Shown in pieces: positions 1 to 11,459 of a stretch of 64,000 bases of DNA. Both the position numbers and the translations under genes were made by a program. The notes below the pieces were generated by a model. The model had not been told where the DNA came from and made no database searches. It was given only the letters and a program-made list of their open reading frames with translations. This DNA is from Clonostachys chloroleuca. Lineage: Eukaryota; Ascomycota; Sordariomycetes; Hypocreales; Bionectriaceae. Every line of letters starts with the position of its first letter. Positions within the stretch are counted from its first letter, which is position 1. The DNA lies in the NCBI GenBank assembly GCA_037952775.1, contig JBANAY010000003.1:24056001-24120000 (forward strand). The letters are read 5' to 3'.

Positions 1-1
1 T

Positions 2-670
2 TACGATACCCCAATCACAGATACAGAGACTACTTTTGCTCTCCCCGTTCCTGAAGGCTATTCAGTTATTGCGGCAGCGATGAGCGATGAAACCGATACT
101 CATGAATACTGGGGTTCATCCAGAGACCGTCTTCCTCGAGCACAAACAGAGAGTCTCGAATCTCGTGGTTGGCCAGAGCTCGAAGATTGCGAACCCCTTG
201 CCGATTCTCGTGGGCGACTAGTCATAGTCCGTCCTCATCAAAATCTGTGTCTGATCCGCTCTGGACAAGTCTGGGAGAACAGCGACGAGAAGGAAGTTGC
301 CTCTTACTACACAGAAATCAAGCCAACGCTTGACAGCGGCATGGAAGAGCTTGTGGCTGATAAACGCCGCTTTGGGTGCTTCTCAAACCGTTATTTGCGC
401 ATCGAAGACGACGAGGGTAACCCGGTTGGCAAATCCTGGAGTATCAGCTCGTGGGAGTCTTTAGGCCACCTCGAGAAATGGGCGGTTACGCCAAAGCATA
501 AGGAGATTTTCGGGACGCAGATCAATCATTTCAATCGCATGGACAAGGAGGGCGTTGAACCCCATCTCAACCTGTGGCACGAGTTAATGGTGGTGCGCAA
601 GGCTGATCAGTCCTTTGCTTATTTCAACTGTCACAACCAAACGGGCATGTTATCAGCAGTCTTCTATTGA
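2..670 (+). CDS. Aldoxime dehydratase, haem-containing (3' part, cut by window edge)
   Basis: The reading frame is open from base 2, so the gene starts outside the window; the first ATG seen (base 80) is internal. The visible 222 residues match the C-terminal half of fungal and bacterial phenylacetaldoxime dehydratases: a GSSRDRLP block (family form GSMRDR), a W-E-D/S-L-E-KWA block, LWHE and NCHNQTGML near the end. In this family a His is the haem axial ligand and a Ser, an Arg and a second His do the chemistry; the His of WHE and of NCH are the plausible counterparts here. The enzyme dehydrates aldoximes to nitriles in the cytosol. No intron is seen in the part present. The TGA stop is at 668-670. 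The identification rests on motif memory, without alignment. Confidence 0.82.
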   Translation, partial: YDTPITDTETTFALPVPEGYSVIAAAMSDETDTHEYWGSSRDRLPRAQTESLESRGWPELEDCEPLADSRGRLVIVRPHQNLCLIRSGQVWENSDEKEVASYYTEIKPTLDSGMEELVADKRRFGCFSNRYLRIEDDEGNPVGKSWSISSWESLGHLEKWAVTPKHKEIFGTQINHFNRMDKEGVEPHLNLWHELMVVRKADQSFAYFNCHNQTGMLSAVFY

Positions 671-1482
671 ATTTTCACCTTGTCCTCTACGAAGAGTAGT
701 CAGATGATGTCATCATCCAAGAGAAATCAGTGTACCACAGATATAGAAATGACTCATTACTATTGTCAAAAATCTTAAATAATTTCTTAGTATATCCAAG
801 CCCTAAGTGACAAACAAATGATCACCACGGGCGACAGTGGCCAATGGATACTGTTGAAAGCCCGCACGAGAGTGCGAGAATTTATATGCTTAATATCTCT
901 TTGTGACAACAGAGGTGTCAGGAATTCCTGAGATTAAAGGCAGAGTTACCTAGTTACTCCCACCGAACCGAAACCCGAGATGCGAATGCGAGTTTCCTGG
1001 TTGGTTTATCCCTGCCTTTTTCTCCCTTTTTAGGACAAGGATTGGATTCTAAGCTACAGTTGTCCCTTTCTTTCAAAGAGCTACACTTTTTTAAAACGGA
1101 TTAGTTATACGTGAAGCATTACTTGCCTGAAAAGATCACTTTTCTCCTATAGCGACTACGATACAAGTTAGTCGTTCATAGCAATGCTACTTGTGTTGGA
1201 GAGTCCTCACCAGCTCTTATATTAAGCTTGAGCACAGATTCATCTTCTGGCCGTTAAATCCCTATCTGCTGGTTAAATCGGTTGACTATTTACTATAGAA
1301 CTAGGCTTGGCTCAATATAGCACAAGTGCGAAGTGAATCTTAAGGCTAATTTGAGACAGGAGAAGCTTCATTACCTTTTGAGCAAAATCAAACCTTACGG
1401 ATTCTCTATGCTTTGGCCAGTCATGATTAATTCCTATTCACTGCTCTATGTATTCGGGGTTAACTTTAGCTTGTAAACGGGA
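671..1482. other. Intergenic region, convergent gene ends
   Basis: About 810 bases lie between the ends of two convergent genes. No ORF with family features, RNA gene or repeat is recognised on either strand. Confidence 0.6.
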
Positions 1483-2722
1483 TTAGAGAGCAGTAGGTCC
1501 TGTATAATGATTGTAAATCAATATGGGACTACCTTTAAATTGCAACAAAGCCACATGCTTGTCGCTGTCATATGGTCTGACTAAAAGAGCCACAATATTA
1601 GTTAAGACGCCCAGTCTATTCGTACTAACCCCAGAAACTGGCCACCAGTTATTCAAAGGCTTACCACAGCTCCTCCCATTGGCCATAGCCTCCGGTTGAA
1701 AACCTCCATTGACCGACCCTGTTGCACGCCCAATCAGGCGCCTGGAACCTTCTAAACTGATTATCACACCAGTTTGCTCTACTGTAACATTCAGAGTTTC
1801 TCCCTCGCTAATACAGATGCTAATTTGGTACACAAGTGGCCAGTTAGGGTCTGACCCGCGCGGGTAGGGAGTGCCAACTGGCCGCACGATTACAGAGCTA
1901 GGGCCACAACTGGCATTTACAACCTCCCCGTCTTTTGCCAAATAGCCGCCAAGGTATTGCTGGTCGCCAGGAGCGAGCATACTGAACCACACGAGCCTGT
2001 AAGGCCCGACGCGCACGTGGCCCCAGTACCAACTGTTGAATGTGCTCCCAAAGAACTCCGTACCCCAGTTCTGTAAGAGTTACAGTTAGCATAATGGTTT
2101 ATATAGATTACCTTGATTTAGGCAAAAGCTCACCTTGTCATGATAACCGATATCGGACCAGTCAATAGCTGTACCACCAACAAACAGCGAGACTAAAGCA
2201 TCCGCATCCGCATCCGCAAGCGCATTTGCCCAACCAACAGATGGAGCAACAACTAGGTCGCTGCCTGGTTCGACCGGACCACAGGGATAATAGGCAGGAG
2301 CCTTAGATTCGAAGGAGAGTGTACCGCTGACGTAGGTTGAGTTGATCGTAATGGTATAGCTTTCCATGTCCGGTGAAGCTACCCAGCCAAACCCTGTACA
2401 TTCCCACGTTCCACGAGTAGCTTGGTCAGGGGATGATTCGACGACAGCGCTCGTTCCAGGTACCGAGTATAAGTAGAAGGTCTGCTTAGGCAAGATACCA
2501 TAAACGGAGACAAAGGGTATAAATTTATTGCTTCCGCTAGATACACCAGTAACAAGTGCGAGGTTAAACGTTAAGAAGGAAAGACCTTGAGTTAGGTCGG
2601 CAGATATGGCATCAAAATACCACCAATCGAAGACGGTGCTGTTGTAGGCAGAGGGCTTGGGAGCATCCGCAGCAGAATTTGTCTAAAGCCAAAGATATGC
2701 CGGCCAAAACCTGGTTGAGCAT
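1483..2722 (-). CDS. CrtC / fungal Diels-Alderase-like protein, leader frame uncertain
   Basis: Two exons are clear: 2682-2134 and 2070-1483, joined by a 63-base GTGAGC..TTACAG intron. They encode about 378 residues with FDWWYFDAIS near the start, GYHDKNWG across the junction, then WYWGHVRVGPY and VWF. These are marks of the CrtC/lipocalin-like family that includes the decalin-forming pericyclases of fungal tetramate clusters (Fsa2, CghA, Phm7 type). Such proteins usually carry a signal peptide. A leader-like start, MLNQVLAGISLAL, begins at 2722, but it is one base out of frame with the first clear exon, and an in-frame TAG closes that exon's frame at about 2683-2685. So either a short upstream exon splices at that TTTAG or the leader is frameshifted. 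The neighbour at 2817-3866 is an enoyl reductase, a common cluster partner. The substrate is unknown. Confidence 0.68.
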
Positions 2723-2816
2723 GCTATGCCTTGCTTAGATTGAATTCTGCATTCATGTCTACTGTTTTGATATTTTCGGATTATCCTATGTATAAATCGC
2801 TACCATCAAAAAGCTG

Positions 2817-3866
2817 TTAAGTCTGGATGTTAATCACAAGTTTCTCGCCGCTTACGCCAGCCTTAAGAGTATCAAGCATGCTCTGTGTCCCCTTCAACCC
2901 TCCCTCAATGAGACGAAGCTTCGGTGCAGGCTCGATGCTCCCATCCTCAAGTGCTTTATATAACCAGGAGCCGAAAAGCCAACTTCCAATATCCTGTCGA
3001 TCTTTGACGAACCTAAAACAGTTTATCGAGAATGTTTCTGTTCCCTCCGGCTTTTGTTTATCTGCTGGCCATGGCAATACCGTGGCAACTTTGGCACCAG
3101 ACGTAGAGTTGGCCGCGACTAACGCCGCGGCGACGAAGTCGAAAGACGAGTCTTCGGACCGGGTATCGATTGCGCCGCGAATGTTCAATCCTGCATCTTT
3201 GGCAGCTTGCCCTATGTGTTGTGCAGCCTTTGGGTCACGATAGTCCCATGCGTCCGTAGCACCAAGTTTCTTCAACCACGCGTGATGCTCTGGACTTGCT
3301 GTCGTGTACACTGTCCACCCAAGCGCATGTGCAATCTGGATGGCCCCAACGCCAACTGCCGAAGCGCCGCTCCAAACCAGAATAGCACCTTGCTCATTGT
3401 CGCGCTTCTCACGCATCGGCAGCTCGAGATCTGCAAACAGAGCTATCGCGGCGGTGGTCATTGCAACTGGAAGCGTGGCGCCCTGCTGGAATGACAGGCT
3501 CTTGGGCAGATGCGACGTCGCCGCCTCATTGAGAATCGTAAAAGTTTGAAATGCTGCCCCGTCAATGTTCCCGAGCACCATTCCTAAAGCGAATGCCATG
3601 ACATGGTCGCCGGCTTCGAAGCGGGTTACACCTGGTCCAACAGACACGACGATGCCGGCAACATCACTGCCGAGAACGGCAGGGAATTTGTCGACAATGA
3701 CGCCGAGGCTCTGTACTTTCCAATCCGAGGGATTCGCAGCGACAGCTTCATTGCGCACCAATAGTTCTCCTGGACCAGGCGTGGGGATGGGGCGCTCTGA
3801 GATGGCGAGGCGTCCTTGCTTCTCGGGGAGGATAGCAGCGATATTAGGGCCCAGAGTGTTTGCCAT
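2817..3866 (-). CDS. Trans-acting enoyl reductase-like MDR protein (LovC type)
   Basis: An intronless ORF of 349 residues belonging to the medium-chain dehydrogenase/reductase superfamily without zinc ligands. Seen: an N-terminal GroES-like part with PGPGELLVRNEAVAANPSDWK, a GSDVAGIV block, then the nucleotide-binding segment WSGASAVGVGAIQIA followed by YTTASPEHH. Length and motifs fit the stand-alone enoyl reductases that work in trans with fungal PKS or PKS-NRPS enzymes, and the quinone-reductase-like relatives. Together with the CrtC/Diels-Alderase-like gene only 94 bases downstream on the same strand, it suggests part of a polyketide cluster; no PKS lies in this window. The start is the first ATG of the frame and gives a normal N-terminus. 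Confidence 0.83.
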   Translation of the reverse strand: MANTLGPNIAAILPEKQGRLAISERPIPTPGPGELLVRNEAVAANPSDWKVQSLGVIVDKFPAVLGSDVAGIVVSVGPGVTRFEAGDHVMAFALGMVLGNIDGAAFQTFTILNEAATSHLPKSLSFQQGATLPVAMTTAAIALFADLELPMREKRDNEQGAILVWSGASAVGVGAIQIAHALGWTVYTTASPEHHAWLKKLGATDAWDYRDPKAAQHIGQAAKDAGLNIRGAIDTRSEDSSFDFVAAALVAANSTSGAKVATVLPWPADKQKPEGTETFSINCFRFVKDRQDIGSWLFGSWLYKALEDGSIEPAPKLRLIEGGLKGTQSMLDTLKAGVSGEKLVINIQT

Positions 3867-4558
3867 GATGAGGAATTAGCTGGGTGAGTAACAAAAGATG
3901 TTTAATCTTGGATAATAATGGTGAGCTGGTTCATGAGCTTGGTTACGAACGAGTAGAACCCTTGGGCAAACAGGGGACTTAGTGGGAAATATATAATCAT
4001 CGGCTACAACCATATTACCAATACGGATGGATGCATCATCTACGTTACTATGCTTTTAGAGCTTCAACAAGCTTGGATCAGACTCGGATCAAGCGGTCTG
4101 AATTTCCATTGTGTGATTCAAACTTACATGTACCTTGTTCGGGGCGACTCGGCCACACTTTGTCTTAGTAATTTCGATGATGATGTGAATCCTCCAGTAG
4201 GTCCAACTTTAATTGGCTCAAACCGGTCTTCTGGCAAGAATTCGCGGGACTAGCTTTGAAACGATATTGTCAGCTTATATAATAAAGAAACGGAAAGGAG
4301 GTGTGGGCCTTTCTAAGCCCAGGCTAATATATGATAGGTGGGTTGCTGAAAGGAAGCAAGTATTCGCGTACGCATGCTAAACTAAGAGGGAAGTGCAATG
4401 AACCAAGGAGTAAGGCTATATAACCTAAGACTTCTACGAGTTCCAGCTCGAGGTTGCGTATTGAAGCATACGTTTCGTTATATGATCAGGAAACCTTCAT
4501 TTTCGCAATATATGTAATAATAAAGAATGCCAAACCCAAAGATTTCTCGTTTTAGGCC
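3867..4558. other. Intergenic region
   Basis: About 690 bases upstream of the enoyl reductase and downstream of the next regulator. It should hold the reductase promoter. A 67-codon ORF at 4050-4253 shows no family features and is taken as chance. Confidence 0.55.
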
Positions 4559-6376
4559 CTATGTAAACGGCAATATCCATGGGTACGCTTGAATAACACA
4601 GCGTAGCTTGTCGTTGTAATGCAACAGCCCAGAAGGATCAAGATCATTGTAGTTCCACGTTGCCTCCACCAACTCTTCGACCATATCCATGTGCTTTGAT
4701 TTCGATCGTTCCTGAGTTCGTACAATAATATTAAGCATAGTGCGCCGTTGTTCTTCCGTTCGCATTTCGCCAGCAATAATAAACAATGGCCAGGGTATAT
4801 CGCATATCGTCAACTGGTCAAGAATATCCACAGCCTGTGCAACTAGCCATTGATGAGAACCCTCAGTCCCGAGGTAGCCATTGACAGAACGATTAACCCA
4901 TAATTGTGCAGCAAGGCAATGCAACATTGTAATAGCATGCATCCACGACGAGGTTCCCGAAACCAAACCTGACTCTGGTAATCTTTTTAGCTTTATACGG
5001 AGCTCCCATTCCAGTTCTAGAAGTTCTGCTGGCTGTGACGCAACGAATCCCCCTTTCCATTGGTTAGGTCAAAAATATTCGAGATAACCTCCAGAATGTG
5101 TGGATCACAACCCGTCGCATCCATTTCCTACAACAAAGCACGATTAGCAAAGGAACTTGGTAGAACTTGAACCTACTCACGGCATCTCTTTCATAGTCAG
5201 CGTGCTTCCGGAAGAGACTAGAAACCCTCTTGTGGCAAAATGGTGTGAGCCCACCGTCTTTTGGCCAGTATAGTTGCCCAAACTTGGCCATCGTCTCGTG
5301 ATAGATAATCCAGTCCAAAACGGTTTGGTAACTTTGAGAAAAGGGACTACATCCTGTAGACAACAAAAGAATTTGCTTAACGCCGCCTAGATAGGTCGAC
5401 CAAGCCTTGGGGGATGACATATGAAGTGTCTATAAGCCTTGAGATTAGCAAAAATCCATTACTACACCTCTAAGCTAATGATTTCGACTAACTTCGTATA
5501 GATATAGAAGCATACTGGCAGCTAGTTTGGCTATCACAGTCGAACCCGATCCTTCAGCATTCAGTGATGCCTGGGTCATAATAATTGCCTTGGTTTTGAA
5601 TTTTATGGCCCTTTCCTCGCCCGAGACATGCAAGGCCGAAATTGCCAGAAGACCGTTCAAGACGGCGGCAGAAGATGGAGAGGAGTCGGCAAGCCCAACT
5701 TGTAGGAGCAACTGTGCCAGAGATCCCAAAGGATTCAGGAAGAAACTTGCCGCATTTTGCAGATCTAACAGTTTAGTACGACGTTCAAACCACAGACCTG
5801 GAGTAACATACAATAATGGAGCAAACTTGTGTCTTTCTCGTCTACTAGTGACAGAGGGATGGATTTCGGTAGCTGGTTCTGGGATACTGTTTGTGTTATA
5901 ACACCTGTATAAAAGTGTCGAATGTGTTAATTAGATGATATTAAATAGAATTTGACGTGAGAAGACATCGCGGTGCCAACTTACGAACATTACTTGAGGA
6001 CATGGCGTTGTAGTGAGCAGCGACATGCCTGTGTTGCATATTGATGAAAAATCTTGAATTAGAAACGTCACCCGGTGGCGCATTACAGTTGTCTCTTGGT
6101 CCAAGATCAGGGACCAACAAGGCCCTTTTCCGGTCTCCAACTCTGGGCCAAGATAGACGAAGACCGTAGCCCTGACATTGCAGTTTTGCTGTTGCACAAT
6201 TGGCGCAGGCAGGGACCTGGCGATCGCATCGAATTCGGCGACCTATCGTGATCAAGAGAATAGTTTAGTCAAGATTGTTTCAGAGTCACCAGGTTCATAG
6301 CGATGCATAGCATACCTCTGCAGTTCCCGCATGACCTGTTTGCTCTGCTTCTCTGTGGCTTTTCTGTATTGGACAT
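4559..6376 (-). CDS. Zn2Cys6 fungal transcription factor, one apparent -1 frameshift
   Basis: Exons proposed: 6376-6316, 6242-5985, 5878-5493, 5429-5181, 5127-4559. The N-terminus carries the binuclear cluster CGNCRGRRIRCDRQVPACANC..C, split by the first intron after residue 20. The remainder resembles the fungal-specific middle region, with AVLNGLLAISALHVSGEE and a C-terminal part rich in Trp and Tyr. The summed exon length is one base short of a whole number of codons. The frame changes at a run of five G (5049-5053 on the + strand as C), where the text before (ATGCDPHILEVIS) and after (GFVASQPAELLELEWEL) both look genuine. A weak GTTGTG..AAAG intron of 59 bases could bypass it. About 507 residues. 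It sits between the enoyl reductase and an aldo-keto reductase and may control either. The third intron's acceptor was chosen by frame. Confidence 0.75.
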
Positions 6377-7404
6377 TTGTTCTAGCTTTTATGGATGTGT
6401 TGTGGTGTTGGGGAGTCAGATAATGCTGCCCAGATAATTAGAACTGAGCAATTACTAATCCAAGCTCTGTGCACTCCTTTGGCCACCCTTTGAGCCAATC
6501 CCTGCCAACGTTAATCTCCCATGCTTACATCAGCCAATATTAATATGATGCTGGAGAAACGACTCCGAGTAGCAGGATCCAATTCCCATAACGCTCCACC
6601 AAAGCTCATTGCGCAATTCCCTTACGTGAGGATGCTTCGCCAAAGATTGAACCATGGTAATAGTATCGTCAGCGCCGAGATAACCTTAGTTATCAGGGAC
6701 GCCACCAGCAACCACGCAAGGGGGAGACGAATCACTAGCTGCCCGAGGCATCTTGTTTCAGAGGAAGCGCTTTCGGGCCAGAGCCAAGCAGAGACGAAGA
6801 TCATTATCGGGTCAGAGTCCCGGAGTTAAAACCCCCGATAAGTATTGGTGGCATAAAACTCAATGCTTCACTTTCCTCTAATACCGGTACTGGAAGCGAT
6901 TGATTCAATTTAGGGTTGGAGGTTGTCAGGGGGCGCTTCACACTGCTGAGCCTTGCCATCATGGCACAAGGGTATTTTCTTAGTGCTGGAGGGGGCATTG
7001 TTTCCCAGATCATGAAGCATGAGCCACTTACTTGGGCAACGTAGCGTCAATTGAACGTGTTATCGATGCGGCGCAAGTGCAGGTAGCGAAAGTTCGCTTA
7101 GATGTTGGCACGGGGCTCGAAGCATCAGTTCGTGCTGTTGTGACACACACGGAAGCATGTTAGATCCTTTGCAGCCCACTTTGACAGTGCACTACCCGCA
7201 AGACATTTGGGTATGGATAAACCCAAGCGCTCCAACCGGAGATGTGAGCCGCGGTTGCGCTCTTACCCGGCCGGAGCTCATCCGAAGCCTACATATAGGC
7301 TCACGCCCAGATTGCACTGCCGATTATCGGAAATCTCCCATACAATCTTGACGACATCACCATCAATCGAATACCGCGTTGGAATAAATGAGATTGCCAT
7401 TGCA
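6377..7404. other. Intergenic region with a possible short-chain dehydrogenase remnant
   Basis: About 1 kb upstream of two divergent genes. ORFs of 60-100 codons on both strands show no clear family. A + strand stretch near 7045-7160 reads like a few dozen residues of a short-chain dehydrogenase (VRLDVGTGLEASV) ending in TAG, but nothing before or after supports a whole gene. It is best treated as promoter plus possible debris. Confidence 0.35.
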
Positions 7405-8454
7405 ATGGCGACGGAAACACTGGAATTACCTTGTGGCGACAAACTCCCCGTGGTAGGAATAGCAATTGGATCACATGCTCAAAAGTGCTGCGCTGACCGG
7501 CTCTAGTTAGGCTATGGCACCGGGACTGTTTGGATGAAGAGCGAAGGAGACGATGTCGATAGGGCAACAGTGGAAGCAATAAAGGAGGCAATTGATCTGG
7601 GTTATCGCCACCTTGATGGCGCGCAATGTATTTCGCCGGTCTCTCCGTCTTCCCTTTGCCACAAGCCAACTAACGCAGTGGAACAAGATTACGAGACTGA
7701 ACCGGAGCTTGGGCTTGCCATTAAGGAGTCCAAGGTCCCACGAGCGGAATTTTTTGTCACGACGAAGGCTGTCTCGCCGATCGATGTTGAAGGGGCGCTA
7801 GTAACGAGCCTCAAAAAACTGAGAATGGAATATGTCGACTTGTACGATTCACCCGCCAAAATTGATACCCTAGTGGAAAGAGGTTATTGATACATGACTT
7901 AGGTACCTGATTCACGAACCATTTTCTTCGGGCGGCAGCGAAGAGGTCCTCCAGGAGGCGTGGGGGGGATGGAAAGGTGCCGTGAGAAAGGGCTGGCTCG
8001 CTCCATCGGTGTTTCGAACTTCTTGATACCTCATCTGGAAAGTATCCTCAAGGTTGCCACTGTGAAGCCAGCTGTCAATCAGATCGAATGCCACCCATAC
8101 CTCCAGCGCTCCGAGCTTCGCGAATTTATGAAGAGGCAGGGTATCATTGCTGAAGCCTTTGCTCCCTTGACTCCCGTCACCAAGGCCAGTCCTGGTCCTA
8201 TCGATGCGGTATGTGGCGACCTAGCTCGAAAATACTCGGTCTCAGACTCTGCCGTTCTTCTAAGATGGATCATTGACCAAGGAATCGTCGTGATAACGAC
8301 GAGCGGCCAACGGAAGAGATTACTGGAATATCTTGAACAATTATCTGGATTTAAACTCTCAAATGAGGAAACACTTCGGATTAGCCAACTGGGTAGAGAA
8401 AAAAACTACCGAGCATTTTTTGTGGATGGGTTTGGGAAAGACTGTTTTCTCTGA
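7405..8454 (+). CDS. Aldo-keto reductase, one apparent -1 frameshift
   Basis: Exons 7405-7452, 7507-7627, 7688-7841 and 7903-8454 give an AKR of about 291 residues. Seen in order: LPVLGYGTGT across intron 1, GYRHLDGAQYYETEPELG across intron 2, FFVTTK, then VDLYLIHEP across intron 3, and GLARSIGVSNF, NQIECHPY and VLLRW. Asp, Tyr, Lys and His of the catalytic tetrad are all present in the expected blocks. NADPH-dependent reduction of an aldehyde or ketone is expected; the substrate is not visible. The exon sum is one base short, and the frame jumps at a run of seven G (7962-7968) between EVLQEAWGG and MERCREKGLA, where eight G would restore it. That is more likely a sequence error than a broken gene, since every other feature is intact. 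Confidence 0.82.
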
Positions 8455-9573
8455 TTTGGGTACCTTAGTCTATGTAAGGATCAAATAATCGATGCTGGTC
8501 GAATTTGAAAATCATATCCAAGTATCTGGCATTCAACAGTAGCAGCTACTAACTCCAATGAAGGACGAACTTGTAAGGATTCCCAGCCGCTAGAGGTCAC
8601 CAATTGAAGCAGAATTAATTGAAGATTTAGATTGAATTTCGCTTATCTTATCAGGGGCTTTGACTAAGCCATATCTCCGTTCACAAGAAAATGACATCAC
8701 GTGATACGTTCCGTGAGTTGGCCTACGTTATGGAACTTATCTTGACACGCGAAACCGTTTGCTTTAGTCTTACCCTATACGTACACTACCCAGCGAGGGA
8801 TCAGCATTCAATGCTTTCGAGCTGTCTGAATCTACAACTATAAGTATACCAAAGCCGGATTTATTTCATGTAGATAGGATTAGGCATCAAATGAAACAAA
8901 ATACGCAACAAAAAATGATACGCAACCATCAGACGCCTAAGTTGCGATAATAGCTCATTGCGCATTCATAGATGCAAAATGCAGGCGTTCGGTAAACATT
9001 GAATAGGGGAACAATTGATCACAAAAAAACTCAAAAGCCAAAAATAGGCATGAAATGGGAACTTCATGGGCTTAATTATCGACTTGTTCCATAAGGCTGC
9101 TTGGCCAATTAAATGAGGAAATTACAAGAGCAGAGAGGTCCCAATCGTGCTCCTTTATCGGACCATCTGCGCAGCCAATCACGCCTGAGCGATTGTGCTC
9201 CATTTATGATAACAGTAGCCTAAGTAGTAGGTATAACGCGCTCAGATACCGCGTCATGCTTAGTCAGTGGCCGTGTAACCCTGACGCAGGAGTGAAGCTA
9301 TCGAGAAGTCCTAATCCGGAAAGTAATTGTCTTAAGTGGATGCATCAACTCATCGACCACTTCGATAATATAAATAACGAGAAAGAATCAATAGAAAAGG
9401 GAGCTTTCTCTACTTGACGAAAAGGCACTTAAAGTATAAAAAAATACCTCCATAGTTTGTTATCCATATGACTTGGGAGGACAATCAATGTGAGATTTTG
9501 GCTTTACTGATGGAGTTCTCGAATTATAGGACAACAGGAGATATTATGCCAGCAACCGTTCTGTTTTTTATAG
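8455..9573. other. Intergenic region, convergent gene ends
   Basis: About 1.1 kb, moderately AT-rich. A 74-codon ORF at 9193-9417 has no recognisable feature. Nothing else is seen. Confidence 0.5.
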
Positions 9574-10876
9574 CTATTTTTGATTCATTATAACAATCTT
9601 GATGTCTTTGCGGCTATGCTGTGCTTCGAAAGCCTCTCCGCATTTCGTCAAAGGGTATGTGGAAGTGATCAAGGGCTTCAAGTCTACCTTTTGGCGGCTG
9701 AGCAGATCGATGGCATCTGAAAAGCAGCCTGGAGTATATCTGACCGTACCTATGAAAAGACCAGTTAACACAAACTCGAGATAGGTAGTGTTGGTCAAAT
9801 TACCTTTAAGATTTAATTCCTTTGCTGTCAATAAAAACAAGGGGATTGAAGTCAAGGATTTGCCCAAGCCTGCTTGGATACCTGTGACACAATTAACTGT
9901 TATTTCCAAGCAGTGCTGAAAGCCTGGAAGACAACTTACATGTTCCGCCGTTCTTTAGTAGACAAATAGCCATTTGAGCACACACTTCTGCACCGCTGGC
10001 CTCGACACTGACGTCAAAGCCTGAACCGAGACCCAAATCCTTGATCAGGCTAGTAGAGTAGTCTTGGGCAAAAGATAGGGGCTCCACTGACTCTTCCCGC
10101 CTCGGAGGGACAATGCCAGCATCGGCGCCATATTTGACGGCAAAATCCACTCGCGATTGTTCAATGTCGAACATGACAACTTTTCTCACATCGTATGCTT
10201 TCGCAACGGCTAAGATCAATAGTCCCAGAGGGCCACAACCACTGCACGCTTGTCAGTAACTCCATCGCCTATTGACCCCTATATCAGCTCTTACAAGATG
10301 GCAAGTGTTTGGTGCGAGTTAAGAGATGCTCGTCGAGCAAGCTGTACGGCGATTGCCAATGGCTGAATTGCGCCAGCTTCCTCCCATGATACATTCTCGG
10401 GAATCGGTACGGTCATTGACGATCGGCAGGTAAAGTATTGGCACAGTGTTCCGTCGGTTGGATCGAGCCCGCAGTATTTGAGGTTTGCGCAGATATTGGG
10501 GTTTCCTTTGACGCAAAACTCGCAGCTGAAAGTAAGGCTCAGTCTCCGGCTGCGATATGCTTTTCGATAGAGTTTTCAAATGATTGATCTTGACTCACGT
10601 CATGCAGGCGAAACCTGGTTCAATAGCCACCCGCTGGCCAACGACTCCGTCGGTGACAGCTTTGCCCACTTCTTTGATGATGCCAGAAGATTCGTGCCCA
10701 AGGACCAACTGTCTGGACACTCTGTCGCTCTCCCAGTTGTGGCAGTCGGAGCCGCAGATTCCTGTCGAGATGACTTGGACAAGGACATCGTTGTCACCAA
10801 CAGGTTCAATAGGTCTTTCTTGTACTTCGACGGTTTTCGCTGCAACCCACACGCAAGCTCGGTTGGGGGTTTCCAT
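9574..10876 (-). CDS. Zinc-dependent polyol/sorbitol-type dehydrogenase (MDR)
   Basis: Exons 10876-10599, 10525-10295, 10241-9940, 9881-9804 and 9749-9574 join in phase to 354 residues. Catalytic zinc motifs are present (ICGSDCHNW and GHESSG), as is the structural zinc loop with the C-x2-C-x2-C-x7-C pattern (ACMTCEFC..NIC). Then come PENVSWEEAGAIQPLA, the nucleotide-binding FGCGPLGLL across an intron, and KGTVRYTPGCF near the end. This matches the sorbitol, xylitol and L-arabinitol dehydrogenase group: NAD-dependent oxidation of a polyol or a related secondary alcohol in the cytosol. The frame is open further upstream to 10957, but METPNR fits the usual start and the extra residues do not. 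It is divergent from an MFS carrier at 11460, which hints at linked uptake and oxidation of one substrate. Confidence 0.88.
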
Positions 10877-11459
10877 CGTGACTGATTGGTTTGGTAGTAT
10901 TGCCAATAAAAGGAGTAGCGAAAGCAGGGAGGTGTTACATAATATCTGCTCAGGCAAGGCCAGCTTGGGTGACGGGTATTGTTAAAAGATCGGGATCTGG
11001 TGGTCTGAACGGAAGGCGCCGGCAGTCTCTGCATGAATGGGCTTGATAAACCAAGGTCTCGAATGCAGAAGATAATCCTGCCTCGGTGGAAGCAAAGCAG
11101 GTCGTATCAAGGGCTGCTGTGACATTCGGTTCGGAGCCCGGCTCGCGGCACCCCGGCTGCTCCACCTTACCAATAGTGTGGGATCATGACTCCGCTTCCC
11201 AAGATAACAAACCCTTTCTCATTACCTTAGCATACGTTTCTCTGTGCATGATTCAGCCTGGAGTAGACGATTTTAACATAAATAGGCCTCTTGAGGACCT
11301 TTACGATCTTTCATCAACTCCATCGTGTTGAGAGTTTCAAGGCCGGTCAGCGACTGTCTTTTGGTTTCGTGTTCTTCCCTAGGTAAGCTCTCCGGCAGCT
11401 AGGAGGCCTGTGATTACAATGATAAGCACAAGTTTGACACACGACAGGATTTTCATAAA
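10877..11459. promoter_or_regulatory. Divergent promoter region (dehydrogenase / MFS carrier)
   Basis: The 583 bases lie between two divergent starts. It contains a GC-rich patch at about 11115-11165 with several CGG/CCG triplets (TTCGGAGCCCGGCTCG and CCCCGGCTG), the kind of word Zn2Cys6 proteins bind. That role is inferred. Confidence 0.4.

Noticed and set aside
4050..4253. 67-codon + strand ORF
   Set aside because: No family features, no splice partners, and it lies in the likely promoter of the enoyl reductase.
7022..7162. Possible short-chain dehydrogenase fragment
   Set aside because: Only a few dozen residues with weak resemblance; no cofactor motif or catalytic Tyr-x-x-x-Lys found nearby, so it is mentioned only in the intergenic entry.
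9193..9417. 74-codon + strand ORF
   Set aside because: Featureless, no start context, intergenic composition.
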